A stretch of 64,000 bases of DNA, taken from contig WFMF01000111.1 in NCBI GenBank assembly GCA_011033025.1, forward strand, positions 248,001 to 312,000. Direction: 5' to 3'. A model generated the notes under the pieces. It ran no database searches. It was not told where the DNA came from and saw only the letters and a list, made by a program, of their open reading frames with translations. A program made the position numbers and the translations under genes. Positions within the stretch are counted from its first letter, which is position 1. The number at the start of each line of letters is the position of its first letter. The DNA is from Beroe forskalii. Its lineage: Eukaryota; Ctenophora; Nuda; Beroida; Beroidae. Of the stretch, positions 36,109 through 49,000 are shown one piece after another.

Positions 36109-39100
36109 TTGGGCAACAAGTCAAAGCTAGAATTATCTAAAAAAGAAAAAAAGGGGGCAACCGCCTGTGTCACCTTCCACCTGGTAACGCCCCTGACTCG
36201 TGATGAGCTTATCAAGATCTACCATAAAGTGGTGGTGAAAAAGGGCGCGCCCCAAAGCCTATTAGGTGATTATACCTCGAGACTAAATAGAGACTAATTA
36301 ACGATAGGCATTCACCTTCAGCATTCCTTACTTACTTATGTCCTTAATAAACCTTCCATTATATGAAAACATTTCCCTGTTAATTGTTCGTGTAGGGAAA
36401 TGGGGGCAGGAATGCATAGCATGCTTGGTATTTTTGTTGGACGATGCAAGAACCCCACTCACCAAGAAGAAATCTCTGCTGGGAGAAATAAACCATCTGT
36501 TGAGGTACCTATTTTCCATTATTCTCCTTTAGGAAGAATCTGTTATTCCTAAATGCAAAATTAATAGACAGAATTCCTGTTAGCATATCCCCGCCATCCT
36601 CTGATGGATTTTAGTAAGACTTTATCAAACTTTTGTCAATCATCCAATTTCCAACTTCCCAGTTTCTGAGCAGGCTCCACACCTTTTCCCAGGTTGTCCG
36701 ATGAACTTAAAGTAATGCTACGTGACTGTTCTCTTGCTAAAAGTCTTGGAAAAATCCTTGTGTCAACTCTCATCCAAACTCAAGATGAGCTCGGTGAGAA
36801 CTACCGAAGTTATAAATTTGAATAATTATTGATGATAATTTGAATAATTATTCAAGTGTTATCTTTCCATTGCCTCTAAACACGTCGAATTACAGTCTAA
36901 AATTCTAAAGTACGTTTACTGCACGTGTAAAAGACACGTGTCAAACAAACAGAACGTCTCCCAGGCATAGAGAGCATCCTGCTCCTGGAACAAAGCATAC
37001 CCTGCACCTCTCACCCGCATTCCATTGGGATACTGGAGGAAGTGTCCCGCAAGTTCTACGAGAACTCGAACGACCACAAAGTGGCGTCCCTGCTGTGCCG
37101 GACTCTCTCACAGCTCATCACAGAGAAGTAAGTGTTCATTGTTAGTGAGGGCTGCATCTGCCTTGAAACACAGTGTGATGTAATTTTTAGCACACCAGAT
37201 CTGAGAAAGGGTAGTGTTATCTTCTTATCTTAATTGTTGTGTGGTATAGACCTTATTTCATGACATGAATATAATCGAAATAACTACTAGCTTATTTGCT
37301 AACTGCTATCTCCCAGCTTAGAGTTACGTAATGAAGTAATAAAGAATAAGCTCGTTGATAACATGTGTGATTCTCTACGACCTTCCAGTGAAGAAATACA
37401 AAATGTAATTCTGACCTTTCTCCTCGATCTCCATTCCTACTCCCAGCTGCATAAGTAAGCTATGATTAGTTAATAAGATGCGTAATTTAATCATGAAATT
37501 CATTTCGAAATATTACCTCTTCGAAGAATTATTTCAAGAAATTTCGATTTCTATCCTAACTTAGATGCTTATAAGATACCTAATTCAAATAAATTAAAGT
37601 ATCCACCAACAACAGGGTTCTATCAGAGCTGAGACTTGTGAAATTGGCTTACAACACCATAAAGCTTCTGTCTTCGACTACCACTGTTACAAAGGCAATC
37701 TATCTGATACATGCACTGCTTTCTCATGACGCGTTTGCTAACAAGCACAAGAGCAACTTCATCAGCCAAGGTTATATTAAAGCATTAGCCATGAAACTAG
37801 GATGAATATTGATATAGCGCGAAATCAATTACTCTCCTGGTAACGATTGCTCAGGTAAGATGATGAGGGGTCAGGGGGTATGAATCTCACTAAACTATTG
37901 CTCAGGTAAGATGATGAGGGGTATGAATCTCACTAAACTATTGTTCAGGTAAGTTAATGAGGGGTATGAATCTCACTAAACTATTGCTCAGGTAAGTTAA
38001 TGAGGGGTATGAATCTCACTAAACTATTGCTCAGGTAAGTTAATGAGGGGTATGAGTCTCACTAAACCATTGCTCAGGTAAGTTAATGAGGGGTATGAGT
38101 CTCACTAAACTATTGCTCAGGTAAGTTAATGAGGGGTCAGGGGGTATGAATCTCACTAAACTATTGCTCAGGTAAGTTGATGAGGGGTATGAGTCTCACT
38201 AAACTATTGCTCAGGTAAGTTGATGAGGGGTATGAATCTCACTAAACTATTGCTCAGGTAAGTTGATGAGGGGTATGAGTCTCACTAAACTATTGCTCAG
38301 GTAAGTTAATGAGGGGTATGAGTCTCACTAAACTATTGCTCAGGTAAGTTGATGAGGGGTATGAGTCTCACTAAACCATTGCTCAGGTAAGTTGATGAGG
38401 GGTATGAGTCTCACTAAACTATTGCTCAGGTAAGTTGATGAGGGGTATGAATCTCACTAAACTATTGCTCAGGTAAGTTGATGAGGGGTATGAGTCTCAC
38501 TAAACTATTGCTCAGGTAAGTTAATGAGGGGTATGAATCTCACTAAACTATTGCTCAGGTAAGTTGATGAGGGGTATGAGTCTCACTAAACCATTGCTCA
38601 GGTAAGTTGATGAGGGGTATGAGTCTCACTAAACCATTGCTCAGGTAAGTTAATGAGGGGTCAGGGGGTATGAGTCTCACTAAACCATTGCTCAGGTAAG
38701 CTGATGAGGGGTATGAGTCTCACTAAACTATTGCTCAGGTAAGTTGATGAGGAGATGAGGGGTATGAGTCTCACTAAACCATTGCTCAGGTAAGTTAATG
38801 AGGGGTCAGGGGGTATGAGTCTCACTAAACTATTGCTCAGGTAAGTTGATGAGGGGTATGAATCTCACTAAACTATTGCTCAGGTAAGTTGATGAGGGGT
38901 ATGAGTCTCACTAAACTATTGCTCAGGTAAGTTGATGAGGGGTATGAATCTCACTAAACTATTGCTCAGGTAAGTTGATGAGGGGTATGAGTCTCACTAA
39001 ACTATTGCTCAGGCTAGGTAAGTTAATGAGGGGTATGAATCTCACTAAACTATTGCTCAGGTAAGTTGATGAGGGGGTATGAGTCTCACTAAACCATTGC

Positions 39101-40352
39101 TCAGGTAAGTTGGGGTATGATGAGGGTATGGAGTCTCACTAAACCATTGCTCAGGTAAGTTAATGAGGGGTCAGGGGGTATGAGTCTCACTAAACCATTG
39201 CTCAGGTAAGCTGATGAGGGGTATGAGTCTCACTAAACTATTGCTCAGGTAAGTTGATGAGGAGATGAGGGGTATGAGTCTCACTAAACCATTGCTCAGG
39301 TAAGTTAATGAGGGGTCAGGGGGTATGAGTCTCACTAAACTATTGCTCAGGTAAGTTGATGAGGGGTATGAATCTCACTAAACTATTGCTCAGGTAAGTT
39401 GATGAGGGGTATGAGTCTCACTAAACTATTGCTCAGGTAAGTTGATGAGGGGTATGAGTCTCACTAAACTATTGCTCAGGTAAGCTGATGAGGGGTATGA
39501 GTCTCACTAAACTATTGCTCAGGTAAGCTGATGAGGGGTATGAATCTCACTAAACCATTGCTCAGGTAAGTTGATGAGGGGTATGAGTCTCACTAAACCA
39601 TTGCTCAGGTAAGCTGATGCAAGGCATTAAGCACGCGCTGGCATACACCAAGAGTACCAATGTCATAGCCATTGCCTTGTCAACACTCCATATTTTACAT
39701 GTACCTCAGATCATAGCACAAGTACGTGAACCATTTGTGAACTTTTATTAAATCAGTTTTACTTCATTTACCTCTGTTATTATTAATTGTGTAGGTACTA
39801 CATTATATAGGACTAGAAATCTTGAGGGGCATCATAGCGTAGCAACTAGAAAAACTTTACGGAATGAAATAATCTTCTTTCTAAACTTAATTATGGTATT
39901 TGCTTGCAATAACCGTACAGCACTACAAGAAGTTCTATTTTGATTTGATTCGTCGAAAATTAACTTCAAAATCTATCACCTTAGCAGTATAGCATTTATT
40001 GGAGTGCAGTACTGCTGTGTTTGCACATGTATACAATTATACACTATACAAGAATACACTTTTATACAAGTATACACTGCCAACTATAGTACTATACATA
40101 TTACATGAATACACAATACACAATACAAGTTTACACTATGAATCATACACTTTATTATTTATTACACTTTATTATACACAATAATACGCTGTAACCTTCC
40201 AGTACAATCTACTGGATTACGTATTGGAATGCCTAACGAATGAGGATGAGGCAGTGTGCATGTCCGCCCTGGACCTCTGTATTTCCTCACAACACAACAA
40301 CCAGTCAAGTGTCAAGTATATCTCGGACTCTCTCATCTCCCTTGTTGATAGG
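36109..40352 (+). CDS. Helical-repeat (ARM/HEAT-like) protein, multi-exon, 5' and 3' incomplete
   Basis: Not identified. Exons that join in one frame through GT-AG introns: about 36,109-36,266 (5' edge unsure), 36,396-36,504, 36,693-36,793, 36,965-37,127, 37,317-37,454, 37,616-37,770, 39,609-39,721 and 40,203-40,352. The product is all-helical in appearance, with leucine-rich paired helices such as VFLLDDARTPLTKKKSLLGE, VILTFLLDLHSYSQLH, KAIYLIHALLSHDAFANKHK and YVLECLTNEDEAVCMSALDL, as in armadillo or HEAT solenoids. It continues past 40,352, but the sequence is lost at the junction near 41,240. The intron before the seventh exon (37,771-39,608) contains a 43-bp minisatellite. MEI1-like or CIP2A-like proteins were considered but cannot be supported from memory. 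That it is a real gene is likely; function unknown. Confidence 0.75.
37848..39620. repeat. 43-bp minisatellite (about 41 units) carrying splice-site sequences
   Basis: Direct units of 43 bp, each with TTGCTCAGGTAAGTTGATGA followed by GGGGTATGAGTCTCACTAAA. Some units have an extra TCAGGGG or a GGAGATGA insert; A/G and T/C variants alternate (GAATCTC/GAGTCTC, CTATTG/CCATTG). The last unit overlaps the acceptor and first bases of the exon at 39,609 (CTCAG/GTAAGCTGATG), so the array grew from that intron-exon border. Every unit holds the donor consensus CAG/GTAAGT and, upstream, a branch-point-like CTCACTAAAC and a CAG acceptor. Confidence 0.92.
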
Positions 40353-40415
40353 GTAGCTATATATTTGATAATGAGTAATTCTTGAGCTTTTAATTTTGTT
40401 TATAACATGCATTAT

Positions 40416-41440
40416 ACCGGGTGTGCCAAAAAAAGTAGACAATTGTAGAGCTCGATTACTCAGCTTGTGTTTGGAGTTTCTTGATGAAATTTTGGGATGT
40501 CCTAGATATAGGATGAAAGTTTTTTCAACAAAAATTTGAAGTGTCTAGCCCAAAAAATGTCCGAGATATCAACGAAAAACCAGTTTTTTGGCTATATTTC
40601 AGATTTTGAGAGTCAATAACTCGGCTTGTGTTTGGAGTTTCTTGATGAAATTTTGGGATGTCATAGGTATAGGCTTAAAGTTTTTTCAACAAAAATTTCA
40701 AGTGTCTAGCTCAAAAAATGTCTCAGTTATCAACAAAAAAGCGGGGTTTTGCCCCTATCTCTGTTTCTTTGCCCATATCTCTGTTTCTGGGACTCAAAAA
40801 TGTTTGCAACTCCACGGTCATATTGGTCAGATCTTGCCCGAAATATCCTGAAAGTTTCTTCAAGATTGCTCGAAAAACCTCGGAGATATGCGCCTTTTTG
40901 TTAACATGTTATCAGTAAAGCGCGTAATTACTGTGTCATTACTGTGTCATAAAACTATGCACGCTTGCGTATATACACATTTTTGCGTTACAAAAAGGCG
41001 TATATCCTCGAGGTTTTTCGAGCAATCTTGATGAAACTTTCAGGATATTTCGGGCAAGATCTGACCAATATGACCCTGGAGTTGCAAACATTTTTGAGTC
41101 CCAAAAACAGAGATATGGGCAAAGAAACAGAGATAGGGGCAAAACCCCGCTTTTTGTTGATAACTGAGACATTTTTTGAGCTAGACACTTGAAATTTTTG
41201 TTGAAAAAACTTTCAGCCTATACCTATGACATCCCAAAATTTTTCAAAAACTTTTTAAAAAAAAAGCCGGGGTTAACTCTCAAAATTTAAAATAAAAGCC
41301 CCGGGAAAAATGGTTTTTCATATTTTGGGCTTTTGGGGTAGAACCAAACCTTTTTTGGCTTTTTCCTTTTCTGGAATCCCCAAAATTTTATCAAAAATCA
41401 AAAAAAAAAACTGGGTAATCGAGCTCTTTAACAACACCAA
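40416..41440. mobile_element. Foldback element starting ACCGGGTGTGCCAAAA, right arm degraded
   Basis: The left arm runs from 40,416 (ACCGGGTGTGCCAAAAAAAG) to about 40,915 and has an internal duplication (GAGTTTCTTGATGAAATTTTG at 40,473 and 40,634). The clean right arm is 40,980-41,240. From 41,241 to about 41,440 the expected mirror is still traceable (ACTCTCAAAATTT, TGGTTTTTCAT, GTAATCGAGCTCTT). It is full of stretched homopolymers and substitutions that the left arm lacks. It lies in the intron after the last visible exon of the helical-repeat gene. Confidence 0.7.
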
Positions 41441-41556
41441 CACCAACCTTTAAACAATTAACGCAACCCCGGACTCCTGGAATTTAAAGTTCCAATTTTC
41501 TCCGTTCCCCCCTGAACTCCCCCGGGAATTCCCTATTTCCCCCTTGGGGGCTCTCA
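41241..41556. other. Junction of low-quality appearance between two segments
   Basis: A corrupted mirror of the left foldback arm, then about 110 bases of C- and T-run sequence without match. It ends where a clean copy of the repeat after DPM1 (AAACAAATTATCGCACTCGG, about 20,005) begins. There are no N bases. It reads as an ungapped contig join. Confidence 0.65.
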
Positions 41557-41632
41557 TTACAAACAAATTATCGCACTCGGCTATTCCTCGTGCAATAATT
41601 TCTATTAGCGTCCCCAGCCATGCTCTAAAGTG

Positions 41633-42712
41633 GACCCCAACTAGTCATTATATAGGGCGGTATGAACTGGGGTACATACTGCCGAACATGTCCTCACTAG
41701 TCTGTACTGTATACCCTGGTGGCCTGGTACGTACCGTGGTATGTACCGATTAGTTACAACATGTTCCGTGGTACATACCCCGGAACATATCCTAAATAGT
41801 CAGTACATACCACAGTATGTACCGCCTCTTTGCATGCATTTTTTCTCAAGTTTCTTGAGAAAAGGATGTGAAGTCTGCAGCAAACAAAGGTAAATGGTCA
41901 AGGCAATTGAAGCGAATCACTGGGTACTTTGCAACATCAAGAGTCAAAGCCACCAGAGTGAACTCTGATCTCCTAGAATGAAGGCAAACAGAGTAAAGGT
42001 TACAAGAGTCAAGGCAACGGGAGTCAAGGCAAGTGTCACTGTCAATGTAAAGAGAGTCAGAGCAAACAACGGTTCGCATAGCGGCATCAAGGAAATGATG
42101 TCTACAGATAGGATGGCCGGTGAGGACCCCTGCTTGCTCCTGTTCACGTGACCCATATGCATAGCATGCATAGAGCGAACCAGACACTCCAGAAAGTCTC
42201 AATCTATCCAACCCTTGCATGATACGCATGTCGCATGAGTCACGTGAACAGGACCCAACAGGAGTCATCGCCCATCGGCCATCCAATCCGTTGATGCTGC
42301 TTTGCAATCCGTTGTTTGCTCTGACAATCTTTGTCTTCACAGTGACACTGGTTGCCTTGTCGTCTTAACTCAGTTTGCCTTGACTCAGGACTCTGGCTGC
42401 TTTGACTCGTAATGTTGTGAATACCTAGTGGTTTGCTTCGGTTGCCTTGATCATTGACCTTTTTTTATTGCAAGCTTCAACTGTTTATTGCAAGAAATTC
42501 AGGAGTAACTGAATGCGCAGAGGCAGAATGTACCGTGGTATGTACTGACAAGTTAGGATTTGTTCCGGGGTATGTACAGTATGGCAGAACATGTTCTAAC
42601 TAATCGGTACATACTGCGGTATGTACCACGGTATGTACCAACTAGTTATGACGTGTTCCACAGTAGGTACCCTGGTATGTACCACAGTATGTACTGGAAC
42701 TAGTTGGGGTCT
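41633..42712. mobile_element. Foldback element of the AGACCCCAACTAGTC family, copy 3 (complete)
   Basis: Left tip GACCCCAACTAGTC and right tip GAACTAGTTGGGGTCT are both present. Tips are rich in GTACATACC / GGTATGTACC; inner arms carry mirrored AGTCAAGGCAAC units. It is the counterpart of 20,079-21,110, which lacks the right tip. The 164-codon minus-strand open stretch is repeat-derived with no domain. Confidence 0.7.
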
Positions 42713-43010
42713 AAGTGTATATAGTTTGGTAGTGCCACTACTGTGCAGATTATTACCATGCAATTATTTTAAAAGTTAAACTGGTCGTTGTACTATACAC
42801 TAATCTAACACCACAAAGTGATACTGTTGCACTAATTGCACTTGGTGGATGCCTCATACCAATTAGTATGCTAATCAACCTCGGTGTCTCCTCGGATGAT
42901 AAGCATTTAGCACATTAACTAATTAATTAATGCAACAGTATTGCAATGTGCTGTTAGATAAGTGTTTATAATCTAACCAATGTACCTACCATATTCAAAT
43001 AGGAACAAAC

Positions 43011-46000
43011 ATGCATACTTTAGCCAGAGTTGTCAGATCCAGATGTTTTGTTCAGAATTTGACACGGTGTGTGAGATTTTCTCCAAGATTTGCATCTCAG
43101 TCTGCAGAAACAAACAATACAGATACTAGCACAGAAGAGGTTTGTAAAATTTGATTGCTTAGCAACCAATTTTATCGATGTTAAATATTAGATATTGTCT
43201 GCTGAGTGCAATTATTGAGCTTATTGCACGTGGAGAAGCCGTGTGTTATAAGCAAAATTATAATTGGACATGGTGAAGCTGAGTGCAATTATTTGCATAA
43301 CCGCATGCCTAGGAATCCAATTCCTTTATTATAAAATGTTTAGAACAATGCTTTCATGAAAATAAAAACATAAAAGCACATGATAATATATATAAGTTCA
43401 TAATACAAGTTCAGGGGATACAATCCACTTGAAAGTGCTCGACTTTGAAAAAGGAGCGAGTTAACAAAGTGAAACAACACGTTATAGATGAACAATATGT
43501 TTCATGGCTTTTAGACCAATCTTCAGCATCGCTAAATCTATTTGACACCAATTTTCGAAAAAACAACACCGCTGACTCCTTTATAAATGTCAAAATACTG
43601 CTTTCCTGTGGTAATTAACGAATAAATTAGTGAGGCTTATAACGAGCATTAATCAGAGGGCACTAAACGAAGAAAGTCCAGGAACTACCGTACCCCAAAG
43701 AACATGCAACTGTCGTAATCAGTCAGGGTTCCCCTTGCAGAACAAGTGCTTGGAAAAATCGCTTGTCTACAAGGCGTCAGTGAGCACTGACGGGCACACT
43801 TTCTCCTATTACGGAACCTCGGAGGGGGAATTTAAAAGTAGATACAGCAACCACACAAGCTCCTTCCGCCATGAAAGCAAGAGAAACAGCACGGAGCTGT
43901 CTAAGAAAATTTGGGACCTCAAGGAAGCAGGGAAGGAGTATAAAGTAACGTGGGAAATTGCCAAGAAAGCGTTTCCATATCAGGTGGGAAAACCAAATGC
44001 GACCTTTGTCTGACTGAAAAACTGCTAATTGTAACTAATCAATCCAAATTTTTGTTAAATAAAAGGACAGAAATGATTTCTAAATGTCGCCATAAAAATA
44101 AATTCTTATTGAACAGATGTTTTTAACCATTTATCAGCTTTTTAGGTTATTTTCCGTTTCCAATCACCTCAAGATTTGCCCTAAATTTTTGTCAATTTTG
44201 TCAATTTTTTCAACTTCGCAGAGACTATTTCATTTCACGGGTTTTTACCAATTTTTGAAAATTTTGAAAATTTTAATTCATTTTTCCGTTAATTTTAATC
44301 ACTAATTTATTCGTTAATTACCCCAGGAAAGCAGTATTTTGACATTTATAAAGGAGTCATGAAACATATTGTTCATCTATAACGTGTTGTTTCACTTTGT
44401 TATATAAGTTCATAAAAATCTTATAATGATATCATTAATACTTTGATAATAATTAGTGTTATTGAACATTGCTATTAAGCTTATTAGTTATTAGCCAATT
44501 TTGAGGGTACTTGTAGGCTTGTAATAATTTGTAATATTGCACTCCTCGCATTGGCTAATACACTAAGAGCATGGCAAATGGTCATGACGCCAATAAAATT
44601 ATTGCACTCGTGCAATAATTTGGTATTGTTGCACTCGGCCTGCTCCTTGTGCGTCAATACAAATTATTGCACTCAGCTACGCCTTGTGCAATAATTTCTA
44701 TAAGTGCATTCCCAGCCATGCTCTAAGCATATGATAAAGCCTTTCTCTGCAGTATGTAGATTAATAAATTGATTCATTTAATATAATATTGTATATACTA
44801 AATTTGTTTTTATTTTTCATTAGCCTTTACAATCAAAACCAAGAGTTTGCAGGGGTATTAGTTTCTTATCATAATTGCAAATTCGTTGATACTAAAAGGT
44901 GGAACCACCCGAAACCACCCGAAACCAGCCAACCCACCCGAAACCACCCCCGAAACCACCCAATATAGCCCCGAAACCACCCGAAACCACCCGAAACCAC
45001 CTGAAACCACCCGAAACCACCCAACCCACCCGAAACCACCCAACCCACCCGAAACCACCCAACCCACCCGAAACCACCCAACCCACCCGAAACCACCCAA
45101 AAACATTGTTTTTACTATAACATTTTGTCAAAAAATACGAAACCAGCCCGAAACCAGCCCGAAACCAGCTGATATTTAACTAAAATGTGGAACGACCCGA
45201 AAGCACCTGAAACCACCCAACCCACCCGAAACCACCCAACCCACCAAAACCACCCAACCCACCCGAAACCACCCAACCCACCCGAAACCACCCAACCCAC
45301 CGAAACCACCTAACCCACCCGAAACCACCCAACCGAACCCGAAACCACCCGAAACCACCCAAAACCACCGAATCCACCCGAAACCACCGAACCCACCTGA
45401 AACCACTCAACCTTCCCGGAACCACCCAACCTTCCCAGAACCACCCAACCCACCCGAAACCACCCAGTTTCGACTGTTGATACTATTGCCTGTCAATACA
45501 TTTTTTCAATTGGTCTGGATAAGGTTGGAAAATCTGATTATCGTCTAAAAGTGTAGCACCTCTGTTACAACATTTTCGTTGATACTAAAGGTGGAACCAC
45601 CCAAAACCACCCGAAACCACCCAACCCACCCGAAACGGCGAAACCACCCAATATAGCCCCTGAAACCACCCAACCGAAACCACCCAACCCACCTGAAACC
45701 ACCCAACCCACGTGAATCAACCCGATACACTGTGAATTCAAGGAAAGCCCATGGCAAAAGTTTCCAATTCGGATGGTATAACTGTAGTACAGTATCAGTA
45801 GCGTGACTTCCATCCTCCAGCATGTTGCACAGTTGACACTGACATGGGCTATTTCACTTCGTGTGTGCAAGTAAGAATTGAGATTCCTCATGGATATGTC
45901 CAGTGTCCACGGCTCTGCTCAAATTCAGCGTGACCCAATCCATACGTGTATCAATAATATGTATAATACCTGGAGAGCGAATTTTGCGGCAGATTTTATA

Positions 46001-49000
46001 TTCATGTGACACTGAATAATAGTCTGGGCCAATGAATTGACTGTGATATATCCATTATCCAATACCTATCATTCTCGGGAGCTTATTTGAGAGATTTACC
46101 CTTCTAGAAAGGAAATGTTGAAAGTTTGAGTATATCTTCAAAGAATTTTAAAACCAACAGAAAGTTCTTGTGGCAAAATACAACGACTATTCAATGCAAG
46201 AGCGAGGTTCGGAGAAATAACAGCATTATTATATTATCACTATTAACATGGGTTGAATACTGAGCTCGACTTAAAATCGTTAATCAGGAACAAGATGTGT
46301 ATTGACTTATTGATGACCGGTGGCAGCTTGAGCTACGAAGAAACGAGCCCGACGGCCTAGCTCGTTATTGATATGCATCTTCATAAATCATAGGTCAGAA
46401 GCATCAGATTGTAAAATAAGTTGAAAGGGTGAAATGGCTCACGAAAGATCCTCAGTGGCCGGGTAATTGCATATATGGTGGTTTTAATCTACTGAGAAAT
46501 AGGTAGTTCTTGTAAAGAAAATCGTCCACACTGGGGCTGTAGTCTACGGCAAACCAAACGACCATTCAACGTTTGAGAAGTTTTACTGTAAAAGAGTAAA
46601 GGAGCAAAGGTGCTTTGAACTTTTGAAAACCACAGCGTGGTAACAGTTTTTTTTTGACCCAAAATGTTCTTAAAACAACACTATCACTTATGATGATTAC
46701 ATCACTTTACTTGAGCCCGAGTGTGCAAATTCCGATTCATTAAAACATTCAAAATATAATTCACAACGAAACATCTGACATTTGTTTGAAATGATGGAAG
46801 ATTTTGCCGAGGGTAACATCGGCGCACAAATAGTAAGTCCCACACGAACAATATGCCCCTGACACTGTCAGTAACAGTAACAATTCTTGCGCCCTATTTT
46901 TTCGCTGGCGACGCATAACATGCCCGGGCAAGTTCAGCGGCAGTTAGGGAAATATCGCGAATGTGTCATTGGTTGCGTAAGAATCCTTCATTTCGTTGCA
47001 TTACAGTACTTTCATTGCTCAGACGGCCCGTGCACTTATATTCACCTTTTTGCATGCATCGATAGCAGCCAGAATGCAAGTTGGCCATTTTTGACACTTA
47101 AAGGCTTCTGTGCAGTGAAATAGGCATCCCAGATGGTTGGAAACAGTCTTATATGAAAGAACTCATTGATATCTATCATTTGCAACAAAAATTATCAAAA
47201 TCCGACCTTGCGTTGAGATTTTATGAGGTTAAAACCACCTAAAAAGTCGCTTTCGATTTGTGACATGCGACTCGATTTTCCCTCACAAAAGAGCTCATAA
47301 CTCAAAAACTAAAAGAGATACAGCCTTGGGACCTATCTCAAAAATTCGAGAAGGTCAAGTCCTTCGTGGCCCGGTTGAGGTTATCGAAGGCGGTGTACAG
47401 AAGAGAAACCAATCCTACACCAAACTGTAGTACCCATGGCTGCTACAAGTTGACATGGATAGATCCTGGCTACCTGCTTTACTTTTTCCGTGGTCTGGTC
47501 AAAGAGGCGGTGTACGCGCGCGCGCGCGCGCGCGTAGAGGACCTATTATTCCCAGAGGGAGAGGGCCTGACCTGAAGTTGTCTTACCAACTTGTAGTACC
47601 CATGGTGGCTACAAGTTGGTGGCATTAAACTGGTCCTACCTCTTTATGTTGTCCCTCAGGGGTTAATCTTAGGCCCGTTTTCCGAAAACCGGGTTTTTGG
47701 ATGTCGCGACTCAAATTTAGCCTCAAGACCACAACAGAAGCCAATGAAAACATATTTTTGTTACCAAGATGAAGCTGAAACTGTCAAGGATCACCTCAAA
47801 CCAAAATTTTGCACAATGGGATGAATTTGTGGCTCTCAGGTGAGGTTAAGCGATGTCCTCCCGGGAATTTCATCTTAAAATTTGGCCTTGTTTTTGCCTC
47901 AAATGAACAACGCAAGGTCAAAACTCCCAACTTTGAACCAAGGAAGTATATTCTGACCTCTTGATTAATATTACATTTCTTTAAGAGGACTGAAGCACCT
48001 CCATGAGGTTAAAAATGGCTAAAAACTGTAAAATCCAGGTTTTCAGATGTCGCGACACAGTTTTAGCCTCAAGACAGCAACAAAAGCCAATGAAAACAGA
48101 TTCTTGATGGCAAAATGAAGCTGAAACTGTCTAGGATCACCTCAAACCCAAATTTTTCACAATGGGATGGATTGGTGGCTCTCAGGAGAGGTTAAGTGAC
48201 TTCCTCCCGGGGATTTTATCAAAAATTCAGGTCATTTTTAGCCTCAAATGGACAACGCAAGGTCAAAAACTCCCAAATTTGACCAAGGAAGTATATTTTG
48301 ACCTTTTGATTGAGACTGATGACTTTGGGAGGACTCAAACACTTCTTTGATGTTTGAAGTGGCTAAAAACAGTAAAATCCAGGTTTTTGAGATGTCGCGA
48401 CAAAATTTAGCCTCAAAACAGCAACAAAAGCAAGTAAAGACATATTCTTGATACCAAAATGAAGCTGAAACTGTCTAAGATCACCTCAAATCAAAATTTT
48501 ACTCATAAGGATTTGTTGGCAGATCTCAGGTGAGGATAAGTGTCTTCCTTCCCATGTTTTTATCAAAGTTGGATTTTGTGTTAGCCTCAAATCGACAACG
48601 CAAGGTCACAAATTCCTAAATTTTGACCTAAAAGGTGGATTTTGACCTCCAGATCAAGAAAAAATACTTTTGGAGGATTAAAACACTCCTTTGATGCATT
48701 AAATGGCCAAAAGCTGTGAAATAAGGCATTTTTTGCTCAAATCAGCCTCATATTTAACCTCACAGTTGCCACAAATAAGGTAATATCATGTTCAAAAAAG
48801 TTTTTGGTCACCACAGATGTCCAAACTAACTTTTTATGTGAAAAGATTGGCATTATAACCTTTTTGAAAAAATGATGTATAAATAAGCCAATGTCACAAA
48901 TTCCTTACATTCTGGCTGCTATCAATGCATGTAATTCGACCGTACGTTCATCTTATTCATCTTATTCACCTTTATGAAAATGTTCAAATACTACATTCCA

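Noticed and set aside
37848-39620. Possible CRISPR-like array
   Set aside because: Units are directly adjacent 43-bp tandem copies without unique spacers, in an animal intron.
40588-41192. Open frames in both orientations with similar peptides
   Set aside because: They are mirror images from the arms of a foldback.
44858-45823. Several open frames rich in G, F, W, V or N, H, P, T
   Set aside because: They are translations of 10-base CGAAACCACC repeats in foldback arms; all frames are open because of the repeat, not selection. The same holds for 49,821-50,567.
46887-47575. 70-78-codon frames in the giant foldback centre
   Set aside because: No domain, no splice context and no second copy to test conservation.
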